Below, piece by piece: positions 1 to 9,392 of a stretch of 64,000 nucleotides of DNA. The notes under the pieces were generated by a model that was given only the letters and a program-made list of their open reading frames with translations, had not been told where the DNA came from and searched no databases. This DNA is from Massilia sp. H6 (lineage in GTDB: Bacteria; Pseudomonadota; Gammaproteobacteria; Burkholderiales; Burkholderiaceae_D). The position numbers were made by a program, and so were the translations under genes. The DNA lies in assembly GCF_024802625.1 (NCBI RefSeq), contig NZ_CP103371.1, positions 682,001 to 746,000 on the forward strand. The letters run 5' to 3'. Positions within the stretch are counted from its first letter, which is position 1; each line of letters starts with the position of its first letter.

Positions 1-449
1 CGGCTCACCTGCTGGAAGGCGTCGATCATGCCGTCCGGCGCATCGAGTTGCAGTGGCAGGATGGTCCAGGCGTCGGGGTCTTCGCGCAGGTCGCTGGTCG
101 CCAGGCGCGCGGCGCGGGTCTCGATCGGCAGCAAGCGGATACAGGGCGGCAGCGCCGCGTCGTAGAGCAGCTCGGTCGGGCACATCGTGGTGCGTCCGGC
201 GCTCGAGGGCAGGATGCGCTGGCCGTAGTCGGCAAAGAAGATGGCGTTGATCAGCTCGGTTTTGCCGCGCGAGAACTCGGCCACGAAAGCCACCGACAGG
301 CGGTCGTCGCGCAGCCGCGCCAGCGCCCGCGCCAGCTGCTGCTCGCCAGCGCCGTCGATCAGCGCGGCAGCGCGCAGCGCCGCGCCGTACGCTTCGAGCG
401 CGGCGGTAACGGCGGCGCGCCAGGCGCCAAACTGTTGAAGATCCTGCAT
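1..449 (-). CDS. Dynamin-like GTPase, N-terminal part (runs off the window start)
   Basis: The minus-strand frame opens with ATG at 447-449 and stays open to the window edge, giving 149 residues of the N-terminus. After about 50 helical residues there is a P-loop, AEFSRGKTELINAI (residues 57-70), followed by a conserved LPSSAGRTTMCPTEL stretch typical of the switch I side of bacterial dynamin-like proteins. The first glycine of the usual GxxxxGK[ST] loop is alanine. Such proteins are large membrane-associated GTPases; the precise role here is unknown. It reads in the same direction as mutM, 37 bp upstream of this start. The rest of the protein, including the G3 and G4 motifs, lies outside the window. 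Confidence 0.72.
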   Translation of the reverse strand, partial: MQDLQQFGAWRAAVTAALEAYGAALRAAALIDGAGEQQLARALARLRDDRLSVAFVAEFSRGKTELINAIFFADYGQRILPSSAGRTTMCPTELLYDAALPPCIRLLPIETRAARLATSDLREDPDAWTILPLQLDAPDGMIDAFQQVS

Positions 450-486
450 GGTTGTTTGCCTGTTAGGGGCCGCCCTGAGAAACGCC

Positions 487-1320
487 TCAGCGCTGGCACT
501 GTATGCAGTAGAAAGTAGAACGCTGGCCCTGCTTGATCTGGCGGATCGGTGCGCCACAGTTGCGGCAGGGCACTCCAGCTCGATCATAGACGAAATATGA
601 CTGCTGGAAATACCCGGATTGCCCGTTTACGGCAATAAAGTCTTTCAGGGTACTGCCGCCCTGGACGATGGCGGCGGCCAGGATCTCCTTGATCGCCTGG
701 GCCAGCCGCTCGTAGCGGGCGCGGCTGATGCGGGCGGCGGGCGTCTTCGGGTTGATGCGGGCCTGGAACAGGCTTTCGCACGCATAGATATTGCCGACAC
801 CGACCACGATATCGCCGGCCAGCAGCACCTGCTTGATCGGTGCGCTGCGCTTGCGCGTCTGCAGGTAGAGCAACGCGCCCGAAAAGCCCTCGCCCAGCGG
901 CTCCACGCCCAGCCCGCGCAGCAGCAGATGGTTGCCCAGTTCGCCTTCTTGCTGGTCGTGCCAGAGCACCGCGCCGAAGCGGCGCGGATCGTGCAGGCGC
1001 AGCACCTGCTGGCCGTCTGCGCCGTCGACGACCAGGTCGAAGTGGTCGTGCTTGCGCGGCTCGACTCCAGGCGGCAGCACGCGCAGGTGGCCGGACATGC
1101 CGAGGTGGATGATCAGGGCACCGTGCCCGAAATGGATCAGCAGGTATTTGCCGCGGCGGTCGGTATGGGTGATGCGCTGCCCGACCAGCAAGCCGGACAG
1201 GCCTGGCGGGAAAGGCCAGCGCAGCCCTTCGCGGCGCATGACCACGGCCTGGACGACCCGGCCTTCGATATGGGGCGCGACTCCGCGCCGGGTGACTTCG
1301 ACTTCTGGCAGTTCAGGCAT
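487..1320 (-). CDS. mutM: Formamidopyrimidine-DNA glycosylase (Fpg/MutM)
   Basis: Bifunctional base-excision repair enzyme that removes 8-oxoguanine and cleaves the AP site. The 277-residue length matches the family. The start at 1320 gives the obligatory N-terminus MPELPEVE, in which Pro2 becomes the catalytic N-terminal proline; an in-frame extension upstream would bury it and is rejected. The beta-hairpin lysine is in RGKYLL (about residue 58). The helix-two-turn-helix has [12 protein letters not shown]. The C-terminal zinc finger has two CxxC pairs (CRNC and CIQC) and ends in QCQR. It is divergent from the TPR gene at 1431 and codirectional with the dynamin-like gene. Confidence 0.97.
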   Translation of the reverse strand: MPELPEVEVTRRGVAPHIEGRVVQAVVMRREGLRWPFPPGLSGLLVGQRITHTDRRGKYLLIHFGHGALIIHLGMSGHLRVLPPGVEPRKHDHFDLVVDGADGQQVLRLHDPRRFGAVLWHDQQEGELGNHLLLRGLGVEPLGEGFSGALLYLQTRKRSAPIKQVLLAGDIVVGVGNIYACESLFQARINPKTPAARISRARYERLAQAIKEILAAAIVQGGSTLKDFIAVNGQSGYFQQSYFVYDRAGVPCRNCGAPIRQIKQGQRSTFYCIQCQR

Positions 1321-1430
1321 GGACAGGCGGGTAAGAATTCTTGAAAAGCGGGTTGGCACCGACAGCGCCGCAGTGCACGCGGGCACGCTTGAGCGTAGAA
1401 TCAGACAACCTCCAAGAACCCGGACTTGCC

Positions 1431-3278
1431 TTGAAAAACGCTTTCGTCATTGTAACTCTCTCCAGCATCCTGGCGGCGGGCGCGCTCGCGCCCGATCGGC
1501 CGGCACTCGCCGCTGGCGCCGGTGTTCTGTCCGGACAGGACCAGGACCAGGACCAGGACCAGGACCAGGACCAGGACCAGGACCAGAACGACAGGGCGGC
1601 GACGGCCTCGCCCGAAGAACTCGACGCGCTACGGGCCGAGGTCGAGGCGCGCCTGCCCAAGGTCGAACTGACCAGCAGCATGCTGAACCAGTTGCTCAGG
1701 GCCGAGTTCGGATTTCGCAATGGCGACTGGCAGGGGCCCTACCTCACCATGCTGTCGCTGGCCCAGCAAACGCGCGACCCGCGGCTGGCACGCCGTGCGG
1801 CCGAGATCGCGGTGACGGCCCGCCAGTCCGACGACACGCTCGCTGCCGTGCGCCTGTGGCGCGAACTCGATCCGGCCTCTGACGAGGCCACCCAGTATTT
1901 CGTTGGCATCCTGGTCACGTCGGACAACATCGCCGAAGTCGAGCCGATCTTTGTCGAGCGCCTGAAGGCGGCGTCTGCCAAGGGCAGGGGCATGCTGATG
2001 TTCCAGATCCAGCAGCTGCTGGGACGCGCCAAGGACAAGGCCGCCGCAGCCGCCATGCTCGACCGCATCGTCGCCCCGTATCAAGGCACGCTGGAAGCAC
2101 ACATCGTGCGCGCCCAGGCGGCGCTGGCGCGCGCCGACAAGCCGGCGGCCGTGCGCGAGGCGCAGGCGGCGCTGGCGGCCCAGCCCGATTCCGAGATCGC
2201 CATGCTGATGATGGCCCAGGTGCTGGACGACGACGCCAAGGCGGCGCCGATGCTGGCCGCCTTCCTCGACAAGCATCCGAACGCGCGCGAAGTGCGCGCC
2301 GCCCATGCCCGAATCCTGGTCAACCAGAAGCAGTACCAGCAGGCGCGCGCGCAGTTCGAGACCCTGCTTGCGACGCGGCCGGACGACGCCGGCAACCTGT
2401 ACGCGCTGGGCGTGCTGGCCAGCCAGATGAACGACCCCAAGGCCGCCGAGAGCTATTTCACGCGTTTCGTCGAGATCCTCGGCCGCAATCCGAATGACGA
2501 GCGCGACCCGAGCCGGGCACTGCTGATGCTGTCGCAACTGGCCGAAGAGCGCGGCGACCTCGCCGCCGCCAGGCAATGGCTCGAGAAGGTCCCGGCCGGC
2601 ACCGAGCCGCAACTGCTGTTCAATGCCCAGGTGCGCCGCGCAGGCTTGCTCGCCAAGGGCGGCGACCTGGCCGGTGCCCGCCGGCTGCTGGCCAGCATCA
2701 AGCCCGCCGAGCCGGCGCTGCAGGCCCAAGTAGAGGTGGTGCAGGCGCAGCTGCTGCGCGATGCCGGCCAGCTGCCCGAAGCCTATGCGCTGATGGAAGC
2801 GGCGGCCCGGCGCTTCCCGAAGAACCCCGACCTGCTGTACGACTTTGCGCTGCTGGCCGAGAAGACCGGCCGGGTCGAGGTCATGGAAAAGGTGCTGCGC
2901 GAGGTAATGGTGCTGGCGCCAGAGAACCACCATGCCTATAACGCCCTTGGCTATTCGCTGGCCGAGCGTAATATCCGCCTGCAGGAAGCCCTGGCGCTGA
3001 TTGCAAAGGCGCTCGAGATGGCGCCGGGCGACCCGTTCATCATGGACAGCATGGGCTGGGTGTATTACCGCCTGGGCCAGCTGGACGACGCCGAAATCCA
3101 CCTGCGCCGGGCCTATGCGCTGCGGCGCGACCCGGAAATTGCCGTGCACCTGGGCGAAGTGCTGTTCCAGAAGGGCAAGCAGGCCGACGCCCAGCAACTA
3201 TGGCGCGAAGCGCGCGCCAAGGATCCGCACAACGACACGCTGCGCAGCACGCTGGCGCGGCTGCGGCAGAGCTTGTGA
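1431..3278 (+). CDS. Exported tetratricopeptide-repeat protein upstream of lolB
   Basis: About 615 residues. I place the start at TTG 1431, because it gives a signal peptide ([19 protein letters not shown]) with nothing useful in front; an earlier in-frame ATG at 1341 would add a charged 30-residue leader overlapping the mutM promoter region. After the signal comes a run of eight Gln-Asp pairs (residues 36-51), then helical TPR-type repeats over most of the protein, clearest towards the C-terminus ([32 protein letters not shown]). The product is probably periplasmic or outer-membrane associated. Its position directly before lolB is conserved in Burkholderiales, which suggests an envelope role; the exact function is not known. 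Confidence 0.85.
   Translation: MKNAFVIVTLSSILAAGALAPDRPALAAGAGVLSGQDQDQDQDQDQDQDQDQNDRAATASPEELDALRAEVEARLPKVELTSSMLNQLLRAEFGFRNGDWQGPYLTMLSLAQQTRDPRLARRAAEIAVTARQSDDTLAAVRLWRELDPASDEATQYFVGILVTSDNIAEVEPIFVERLKAASAKGRGMLMFQIQQLLGRAKDKAAAAAMLDRIVAPYQGTLEAHIVRAQAALARADKPAAVREAQAALAAQPDSEIAMLMMAQVLDDDAKAAPMLAAFLDKHPNAREVRAAHARILVNQKQYQQARAQFETLLATRPDDAGNLYALGVLASQMNDPKAAESYFTRFVEILGRNPNDERDPSRALLMLSQLAEERGDLAAARQWLEKVPAGTEPQLLFNAQVRRAGLLAKGGDLAGARRLLASIKPAEPALQAQVEVVQAQLLRDAGQLPEAYALMEAAARRFPKNPDLLYDFALLAEKTGRVEVMEKVLREVMVLAPENHHAYNALGYSLAERNIRLQEALALIAKALEMAPGDPFIMDSMGWVYYRLGQLDDAEIHLRRAYALRRDPEIAVHLGEVLFQKGKQADAQQLWREARAKDPHNDTLRSTLARLRQSL
1536..1583 (+). repeat. Hexanucleotide tandem repeat (CAGGAC)8 inside the TPR gene
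   Basis: Eight perfect copies of CAGGAC, followed by a degenerate CAGAAC at 1584. It encodes (Gln-Asp)8 just after the signal peptide. Because the unit is 6 bp, copy-number change keeps the reading frame and would only lengthen or shorten the acidic linker. Confidence 0.97.
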
Positions 3279-3324
3279 AATAATCGCTGCCTGCCCACGA
3301 CGATCCAACACTGATTTTTTGCCA

Positions 3325-3924
3325 ATGCCAATTACCCGACGCCTGAACCTGCTCGTCCTTGCCGCCGCCATCCTGGCCGGCTGCGCCACTCCCAGCACCA
3401 ACCGCGCCACCGTCGGCGCCTACCGCGATAGCATCGAGCTCAACGGCCGACTGGCAGTGAATTACCAGAAAGACGGCAAGACCGAATCGCTGAACGGCAA
3501 TTTCAACTGGGCGCAGCGCGCAGACCACGTCGACGTCGAGCTGGTGTCGCCGCTGGGGCAGACGGTAGCCACCATTGCCGTCGCGCCCGGCATGGCGACG
3601 CTGACCCAGGCCGGCCGGGCGCCGCTTAGCGCGCCCAGTATCGATGGGTTGACGCAGCAGGCGCTGGGTTGGCCGTTGCCGGTCTCGGGCCTGCGCGACT
3701 GGCTGCAGGGTTATGCCGTCGATGCTCAGGGCCAGCGCTTTGGCGCCTCGCCGGCAAACAACACCGTGGTGACCAGGGATGGCTGGCGCCTGCGCTTCGT
3801 CGACTGGCACGACGCCGCGGCGGCGCAGCCGGTGCCGCGCATCATCCACGCCGAACGCGCCGCAGCGGGCGACATCCAGGACCTGTCGATACGCATCGTC
3901 GTGAACGCCGCAGGGCAGGGCTGA
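3325..3924 (+). CDS. lolB: Outer-membrane lipoprotein LolB
   Basis: LolB accepts lipoproteins from LolA and inserts them into the inner leaflet of the outer membrane. The ATG at 3325 gives a 199-residue protein with a lipoprotein signal peptide: basic MPITRRLN, a hydrophobic stretch, and lipobox LAGC with Cys20. The mature part contains the LolB pattern SIELNGRLAVNY, GNFNW, VELVSPLGQTVATI and a closing WRLRFVDW. The open frame extends upstream into the TPR gene, but only this start gives a lipobox at the right place. It is 46 bp after the TPR gene and 7 bp before ispE, so probably one operon. Confidence 0.95.
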   Translation: MPITRRLNLLVLAAAILAGCATPSTNRATVGAYRDSIELNGRLAVNYQKDGKTESLNGNFNWAQRADHVDVELVSPLGQTVATIAVAPGMATLTQAGRAPLSAPSIDGLTQQALGWPLPVSGLRDWLQGYAVDAQGQRFGASPANNTVVTRDGWRLRFVDWHDAAAAQPVPRIIHAERAAAGDIQDLSIRIVVNAAGQG

Positions 3925-3931
3925 GACCGCC

Positions 3932-4831
3932 ATGCGCTCGCTGCACCATTGCCCGGCTCCAGCCAAGCTCAACCTGTTCCTGCACGTCACCGGCCGCCGC
4001 GCCGATGGCTACCACCTGCTGCAGAGCGTGTTCCAGCTGATCGACCGCGCCGACACCCTGCATTTCGACCTGCGCACCGACCAGCAGATCGTGCGCACTA
4101 CCGAGGTCCCCGGCGTGCCGGCCGAGCAGGACCTGATCGTGCGCGCCTTGCGCCTGCTGCAGGCGCAGTATGCGCAGCGCCACGGCCGGCTGCCGCCGGG
4201 CCTGGACGTGGCGGTGGAGAAAATCCTGCCGATGGGCGGCGGCCTGGGCGGTGGGTCGTCCGATGCCGCTACCGCACTGATGGCGGCCAACCACCTGTGG
4301 CAGGCTGGCTTGACCCAGCAAGAGTTGATGACGCTTGGCCTGCCGCTGGGCGCCGACATTCCGTTCTTTTTGTTCGGCCAGACCGCGTTCGCCGAAGGGG
4401 TGGGCGAAAGCCTGCTGCCGGTGCCCGGGCCGGACTGCTGGTATGTCGTCATCGAGCCAGGTGTCGCCGTGCCTACCCCAGCAATATTTTCAGCGCCGGA
4501 TTTGACGCGGGATTCGGAGCCGGTTACAATAGCGGACTTTTCCAGCAGCCTTGTTGTTTCAGGCAAGCAAAATGGCTTTGGAAAGAATGATTTGCAGGAC
4601 GTGGCTGAGCGCCTGTTCCCGCCGGTAGCAGAGGCGGTGGCATGGTTGGGCAGGCACGGCGATGCCAGGATGACTGGGTCGGGAGCATGCGTGTTTTGCG
4701 CTTTTTCGGGCGAACGCGAAGCCGAGCAGGTGTTGGCCTTGGTGCCCGCGGGAGCTTCAACTCCGTGGCGTGCATGGAAGGCACATGCGCTGGCAAGCCA
4801 CCCGATGAAATTACTCTTGCAGAAACAGTGA
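3932..4831 (+). CDS. ispE: 4-diphosphocytidyl-2-C-methyl-D-erythritol kinase
   Basis: GHMP-family kinase of the MEP isoprenoid pathway that phosphorylates the 2-OH of CDP-ME. The 299 residues start with PAPAKLNLFLHVTGRRADGYH, containing the substrate-binding lysine (Lys12) and the family DGYH. The ATP loop is PMGGGLGGGSSDAA (about residues 100-113), and LGADIPFFLFG carries the catalytic aspartate. The C-terminal GSGACVFC is the third GHMP motif. lolB-ispE-tRNA-Gln-prs is the usual betaproteobacterial order. A near-consensus sigma-70 promoter lies inside the 3' third of the gene (4502-4530). Confidence 0.97.
   Translation: MRSLHHCPAPAKLNLFLHVTGRRADGYHLLQSVFQLIDRADTLHFDLRTDQQIVRTTEVPGVPAEQDLIVRALRLLQAQYAQRHGRLPPGLDVAVEKILPMGGGLGGGSSDAATALMAANHLWQAGLTQQELMTLGLPLGADIPFFLFGQTAFAEGVGESLLPVPGPDCWYVVIEPGVAVPTPAIFSAPDLTRDSEPVTIADFSSSLVVSGKQNGFGKNDLQDVAERLFPPVAEAVAWLGRHGDARMTGSGACVFCAFSGEREAEQVLALVPAGASTPWRAWKAHALASHPMKLLLQKQ
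4502..4530 (+). promoter_or_regulatory. Candidate sigma-70 promoter inside ispE
   Basis: TTGACG (4502-4507), exactly 17 bp, TACAAT (4525-4530): four bases of -35 context plus five of six at -10 match consensus at ideal spacing. It would give a transcript start near 4537, about 375 bp before tRNA-Gln and 600 bp before prs. It sits in coding sequence, so chance is possible. Confidence 0.45.
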
Positions 4832-4847
4832 GTTGTAGAATAAAATT

Positions 4848-4876
4848 TTGCCTGTCGAGACGTTAAGCGGTAAAAT
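4848..4876 (+). promoter_or_regulatory. Promoter for tRNA-Gln
   Basis: TTGCCT (4848-4853), 17 bp, TAAAAT (4871-4876), in an AT-rich patch starting just after the ispE stop. Predicted start near 4883, about 29 bp before the mature tRNA. Confidence 0.6.
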
Positions 4877-4911
4877 ACGCAGAATGTAACGGCAAGCAAG
4901 TGCAGTCGTGT

Positions 4912-4988
4912 AGGGGAATCGCCAAGCTGGTTAAGGCACCGGATTTTGATTCCGGCATACCAAGGTTCGAATCCTTGTTCCCCTGCCA
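4912..4988 (+). tRNA. tRNA-Gln (anticodon TTG)
   Basis: A 77-nt cloverleaf with encoded CCA. The acceptor stem AGGGGAA pairs with TTCCCCT, with G as discriminator and CCA at 4986-4988. The anticodon stem CCGGA/TCCGG encloses loop TTTTGAT, with TTG at positions 34-36, reading CAA. The T arm has GGTTCGAATCC. It lies between ispE and prs as in other Burkholderiales. Confidence 0.97.
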
Positions 4989-5079
4989 AAGTTTTCCCGG
5001 CTGTCGATGCGAATGCATCCGGCGGGCAAAAACAGCGGTGCAGTGCTCCGCAAGCATCGGCATCGTAGCGTCGTCAAAC

Positions 5080-5109
5080 ATCAGCCGGTTCAGCCGGCTG
5101 ATTGTTTTT
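5080..5109 (+). terminator. Rho-independent terminator between tRNA-Gln and prs
   Basis: Perfect 9-bp inverted repeat ATCAGCCGG / CCGGCTGAT (5080-5088 and 5094-5102) with loop TTCAG, followed by TGTTTTT. It should end the tRNA transcript, and would attenuate any read-through from ispE into prs, whose start is 37 bp further on. Confidence 0.75.
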
Positions 5110-5145
5110 CAAGTGTCAACTCTTCTATCTCTTGGGACTTCCTCC

Positions 5146-6096
5146 ATGGCTTACGAAAACCTGATGGTTTTTACCGGCAACGCTAATCCGGCGCTAGCAG
5201 AGGGGGTCGCTAAAAACCTCGGCATTCCACTCGGCAAAGCAGTCGTCTCGAAATTCTCGGATGGCGAAGTCATGGTCGAGATCAACGAGAATGTGCGCGG
5301 TAAAGACGTCTTCGTGCTGCAATCGACCTGTGCGCCGACCAACGACAACCTGATGGAAATCATCCTGATGGTTGACGCGCTCAAGCGCGCATCGGCTGGC
5401 CGCATCACCGCCGCGATCCCTTATTTCGGTTACGCCCGCCAGGACCGCCGCCCACGTTCGGCGCGCGTCGCGATCTCGGCCAAGGTGGTGGCCAACATGC
5501 TGGAAGAAGCCGGTGTCGAGCGCGTCCTGATCATGGACCTGCACGCGGACCAGATCCAGGGCTTCTTCGATATCCCGGTCGACAATATTTATGCGTCGCC
5601 GATCCTGCTGGGCGATTTGCAAAAGCGTAACTACGACGACCTGCTGGTGGTCTCGCCCGACGTTGGCGGCGTGGTGCGCGCACGCGCCCTGGCCAAGCGT
5701 CTCGGCTGCGACCTGGCGATCATCGACAAGCGCCGTCCGAAGGCGAACGTATCAGAAGTCATGAACATCATCGGCGAAGTCGAAGGCCGCAACTGCGTCA
5801 TCATGGATGACATGGTCGACACCGCCGGCACGCTGTGCAAGGCTGCAGAAGTGCTCAAGGAGCGCGGCGCCAAGAAAGTCGTTGCTTATTGCACCCACCC
5901 TGTGTTGTCGGGTCCGGCAATCGACCGTATCAACAATTCGCCGCTCGACGAGCTGGTTGTCACCGACACCATCCCGCTGAGCGCAGCTGGCGCGGCCTGC
6001 ACCAAGATCCGCCAGCTCACCAGCGCACCACTGCTGGCCGAGACGTTCAAGCGCATCGTCAAGGGCGATTCGGTGATTTCCCTGTTCGCCGAATAA
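5146..6096 (+). CDS. prs: Ribose-phosphate pyrophosphokinase (PRPP synthetase)
   Basis: Makes PRPP from ribose-5-phosphate and ATP for nucleotide, histidine and tryptophan synthesis. 316 residues, the normal class I length, starting [19 protein letters not shown]. The ATP/ribose loop [13 protein letters not shown] and the PRPP-binding signature [13 protein letters not shown] are intact. The open frame extends upstream through the tRNA gene, which cannot be coding, so ATG 5146 is chosen. Confidence 0.98.
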   Translation: MAYENLMVFTGNANPALAEGVAKNLGIPLGKAVVSKFSDGEVMVEINENVRGKDVFVLQSTCAPTNDNLMEIILMVDALKRASAGRITAAIPYFGYARQDRRPRSARVAISAKVVANMLEEAGVERVLIMDLHADQIQGFFDIPVDNIYASPILLGDLQKRNYDDLLVVSPDVGGVVRARALAKRLGCDLAIIDKRRPKANVSEVMNIIGEVEGRNCVIMDDMVDTAGTLCKAAEVLKERGAKKVVAYCTHPVLSGPAIDRINNSPLDELVVTDTIPLSAAGAACTKIRQLTSAPLLAETFKRIVKGDSVISLFAE

Positions 6097-6118
6097 GCCA
6101 TATCGCATGCTGTGTTGG

Positions 6119-6149
6119 CGGCGCGCCAGGCTGGAAAGCCGGCGCGCCG
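6119..6149 (+). other. GC-rich stem-loop between prs and rplY
   Basis: CGGCGCGCC (6119-6127) and GGCGCGCCG (6141-6149) are perfect arms, with an inner GGCT/AGCC extension. There is no T-run, so it may be an mRNA-stabilising or weak terminating hairpin in the prs-rplY transcript. Confidence 0.5.
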
Positions 6150-6290
6150 TTGACGTCTTCATAGAATCTTGAGCGCGCAGTTGGCGCTCTTTCATGACTG
6201 CCCCTGGTCGCGGGGGTGGTCACCACAATTGGGATACCGGGCCGGCGCACCTGTGTCGGCATTCGGGCCCATTTATATTTGGAGTTTCAC

Positions 6291-6881
6291 ATGAAAGTTG
6301 TTGCAACCAACCGCACCCTGCAGGGCACCGGAGCGAGCCGCCGCCTGCGCAAGGCTGGACAAACCCCAGGCATCATCTACGGTGGCACCGCTGCCCCAGT
6401 GCTGATCACCCTGGACGGCAATGCCCTCTGGCACGCGCTCAAGAAAGAAGCATTCCACGGTTCCGTGCTCGACCTCGAAATCGAAGGCGAAACCCAGCAA
6501 GTCCTGCTGCGCGACTTCCAGATGCACGCATTCAAGCAACTGGTCCTGCACGCTGACTTCCAGCGCGTCGACGCATCGCAGAAGATCCACACCAAGGTGC
6601 CACTGCACTTCATCAACGCCGAGACCTCGCCAGCCGTCAAGCTGAGCTCGGCAGTGATCTCGCACGTGCTCAATGAGCTGGACGTGTCCTGCCTGCCAGG
6701 CAAGCTGCCTGAGTTCATCGAAGTCGACCTGGCCAAGCTCGAAGCCGGCCAGTCGATCCACACCGACGACCTGACCCTGCCAGAAGGCGTGACCGCGCTG
6801 ACCCACGGCCAGAACCTGACCGTCGTGACGTCGTCGATCCCACGTGGCGCTGTTGCCGCTGACGCTGCTGCTGCTGAGTAA
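6291..6881 (+). CDS. rplY: 50S ribosomal protein L25 (Ctc/TL5 long form)
   Basis: Binds 5S rRNA in the central protuberance. The 196 residues correspond to the long Ctc form with an N-terminal L25 domain ([19 protein letters not shown]) and a C-terminal TL5-type beta domain ([23 protein letters not shown]). ATG 6291 follows GGAGTTTCAC, a good ribosome binding site at 6281-6284. It follows prs and precedes pth as in other betaproteobacteria. The tail is Ala-rich. Confidence 0.97.
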   Translation: MKVVATNRTLQGTGASRRLRKAGQTPGIIYGGTAAPVLITLDGNALWHALKKEAFHGSVLDLEIEGETQQVLLRDFQMHAFKQLVLHADFQRVDASQKIHTKVPLHFINAETSPAVKLSSAVISHVLNELDVSCLPGKLPEFIEVDLAKLEAGQSIHTDDLTLPEGVTALTHGQNLTVVTSSIPRGAVAADAAAAE

Positions 6882-6919
6882 TTTCTTCTTTCGCAGCGCG
6901 CAAGCGCTGTGACGGAAAC

Positions 6920-6954
6920 AAAAACCCGCCGAGGCTTTGCCCGGCGGGTTTTTT
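6920..6954 (+). terminator. Rho-independent terminator after rplY
   Basis: AAAACCCGCCG pairs with CGGCGGGTTTT around a 10-nt loop and is followed by a T6 run. The A-tract on the 5' side could let it act in both directions. Confidence 0.9.
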
Positions 6955-7028
6955 GTTGGCGCCTTGCTGGCGCATGACAGCGGCCATTTTGCGCGATAAT
7001 CCTGTTTTTCCAAGAATCAAGACGACGC

Positions 7029-7613
7029 ATGTCCATCCGCCTCATCGTCGGCCTCGGCAACCCGGGCCCGGAATACGAACAAACCCGCCACAATGCCGGC
7101 TTCTGGCTGGTGGACAACCTGGCCAATTCGCTGCCGGGCTGCCGCCTGCAGCGTGAAACGCGCTTTAACGCCTTGGTGGCGAAAACCCGGATCGCCGGCA
7201 ACGAGGTGTGGTTGCTCGAACCGCTGACCTACATGAACCGCTCCGGCCAGTCGGTGGGCACGCTGGCGCGCTTCTACAAGATCAATCCCGACGAAATCCT
7301 GGTGGTGCACGACGAGCTCGACATGCTGCCGGGCGTGGCCAAGCTGAAAAAGGGCGGATCGTCGGGCGGCCACAACGGGCTGAAGGACATCACGGCCAGC
7401 CTCGGCACCCAGGATTACTGGCGCCTGCGCATCGGCATCGGTCATCCGCGCAGCCTGAACCTGCAGCAGGGCGTCGCCGACTTCGTGCTGAACCGCCCGC
7501 GCCGCGAAGAGCAGGTGCTGATCGAAGAGTCGATCGACAAGAGCCTGCGCATCATTGCGCTGGTCTGCGAAGGCAAGATGGACGTAGCGACCATGCAGCT
7601 GCACAGCGCCTGA
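7029..7613 (+). CDS. pth: Peptidyl-tRNA hydrolase
   Basis: Releases tRNA from peptidyl-tRNA that drops off stalled ribosomes. 194 residues. The N-terminus [23 protein letters not shown] holds the catalytic His and neighbouring Asn; further family signatures are [22 protein letters not shown] and [13 protein letters not shown]. It ends 7 bp from the convergent gene at 7621. Confidence 0.98.
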   Translation: MSIRLIVGLGNPGPEYEQTRHNAGFWLVDNLANSLPGCRLQRETRFNALVAKTRIAGNEVWLLEPLTYMNRSGQSVGTLARFYKINPDEILVVHDELDMLPGVAKLKKGGSSGGHNGLKDITASLGTQDYWRLRIGIGHPRSLNLQQGVADFVLNRPRREEQVLIEESIDKSLRIIALVCEGKMDVATMQLHSA

Positions 7614-7620
7614 TGCTGGT

Positions 7621-9294
7621 TTAGCGTCCCTGCACCTGCACCAGCACCTGTCCTTCCAGGTCGCGCATCATGCGCACCAGCGCCGGCCGCATGACGCGGT
7701 AGTCTTGCGGCGTGCAGGTTGCCGCCGTATGCCGGAACTGCAGGCGCCGCTTGACCACCACGGTCGCGCCGCGCCGCGCATATTGCGAGCGGTAGAAGAA
7801 CCTGCCGTCGTCCACCACCAGCGCTTGCGGTAGCGCGAGCACGCGCGTATTGGCCGGCAAGCGGTAACGCAGCTCGTGCTGGGCGTCGATCGCCGGGCAG
7901 ACAAAGTCCAGCTGCCGCCGCGGCTCCTGTCCCAGCTTGAATACCGCATCGATCAAACCATCCCGGGCATGAAAAGCCGTCGCCAGCGCGACCGGGCCGG
8001 GCAACTGGGCGAAACCCTCGATGACACCGTGCTGGTCGGCATCCCCACTGGAGCGCGTCACCTGGAAACGGCGGCTGCCGTCGGGTGCCAGATCGACGCG
8101 CGTGAGCGTGCGGCTGCGGGCCGGCTGGAATACCGGTGTCATCGCAAATGCGCCGCTGTCGGCCAGCACCACCGGTTTGCCCAGCAGGGCGGGTGGCAAC
8201 AAGCCGCCGGCGACGCCTGCCGCGCCCGGGTCGAGATATAGCTGCAGCTGCGGCACATACACGATCACGTGATCGAGCACGCCCAGCGTCGGCACCAAAG
8301 GCAGGCGGTAGGCAGTGCCGCTGTTGACCAAGGCGGCGCTGGCCGGCATGCCGGCCGCAGCCAGCAGGGCTTGCAGCAGCGCCGCCTGATCCTTGCAGTC
8401 GCCATAGCGGTTGGCCAGCACGGCAGGGGCGGAATGCGGCACCACGCCGCCGCGACCGAGGTAGACCGCGACGTAGCGGATGTTGCGCCTGACCCAGTCC
8501 GAGAGCGCGATCGCGCGCGCATGCGGGTCGAGAATGCCCTGGACAATGTCGGCGGCAAGCTGCTCGATGGCCGCATCGGGCTGCGCCGCCGCCTTGGCGC
8601 GGGCCGAATAGGCCAGGGCCAGCGCGGCGTAATCGGCAAAGGTGGTGACGGCCAGGCGATTGCCGTAGTCGAGATGGCTCACCGAACCGTGCTCGACGCG
8701 TTTGTTGCCGCCGTCTACATAACGCCAGCTGGTGCGGCGCCGGCCCGGACGGCTGTCGCCGGGCTCCTGTTCGAAGCCGACCGCATCGGCATGGAGCGCC
8801 ATCGACGCCGGCAGGTCGTAGCTCAGCCGCATGTCGCGGGCAGGGACGCGGTGCGCCGCCGTGAAGTGCTCGAACTGCCCGGGAAACAGCGGCGTATGGC
8901 GGCGCAGCCGGTAACGCAAGTGCAGCGTATCGCCCACCGCGACAGCGGGGAAGATCACCACTTTCACGCGCGTGTCCTGGAACATCGGCGCTTGCTGCGA
9001 CGCGGCTTCTTGCTGCTCGCGGATCTGGTAAGAAGCCACCGGCACGCGGCGGCCGTCGGCCTTGGCGGTCCAGGCCTCGATGGCCAGCACATCGTCGAGC
9101 GAGGCATTGAAGCCGACGAACTGCTCGGCATGCAGCCCGATGGCGGCAGCACTGCCGATGTGCTGGACCAGCTCGGCTTCGAGCAGGTAGGAGCCATCTG
9201 CCTCGACCGTAAAATGCTGGTGGAAGCGCTCGCCGGCAACGGGCGTGCTGGTAGCGAACAACAACAAGAAAACCAGGATCAAGCGAAACGGCAT
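7621..9294 (-). CDS. DUF3857 and transglutaminase-like domain protein, exported
   Basis: 557 residues from ATG 9294, chosen because it begins a signal peptide (MPFRLILVFLLLFATSTPVAG). The N-terminal half is a beta-rich DUF3857-type domain (YLLEAELVQHIG, RVKVVIFPAVAVGDTLHLRYRL). The second half is a transglutaminase-like fold with an apparent complete triad: Cys300 in YGDCKDQ, His342 in LDHVIVYV and Asp355 in YLDPG. Spacing fits a cysteine-protease-like active site. Bacterial proteins of this architecture are periplasmic and mostly uncharacterised; the substrate is unknown. It is convergent with pth and divergent from the patatin gene. Confidence 0.85.
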   Translation of the reverse strand: MPFRLILVFLLLFATSTPVAGERFHQHFTVEADGSYLLEAELVQHIGSAAAIGLHAEQFVGFNASLDDVLAIEAWTAKADGRRVPVASYQIREQQEAASQQAPMFQDTRVKVVIFPAVAVGDTLHLRYRLRRHTPLFPGQFEHFTAAHRVPARDMRLSYDLPASMALHADAVGFEQEPGDSRPGRRRTSWRYVDGGNKRVEHGSVSHLDYGNRLAVTTFADYAALALAYSARAKAAAQPDAAIEQLAADIVQGILDPHARAIALSDWVRRNIRYVAVYLGRGGVVPHSAPAVLANRYGDCKDQAALLQALLAAAGMPASAALVNSGTAYRLPLVPTLGVLDHVIVYVPQLQLYLDPGAAGVAGGLLPPALLGKPVVLADSGAFAMTPVFQPARSRTLTRVDLAPDGSRRFQVTRSSGDADQHGVIEGFAQLPGPVALATAFHARDGLIDAVFKLGQEPRRQLDFVCPAIDAQHELRYRLPANTRVLALPQALVVDDGRFFYRSQYARRGATVVVKRRLQFRHTAATCTPQDYRVMRPALVRMMRDLEGQVLVQVQGR

Positions 9295-9392
9295 GGCAGG
9301 CTCCGGGGGGGCGCGACCGACCCATGGTACGCAGCACCCCCGTCGTACCCTTGCGTGAGCACAAGCCTGCTCTTCCTGCGATAATTTTGACG

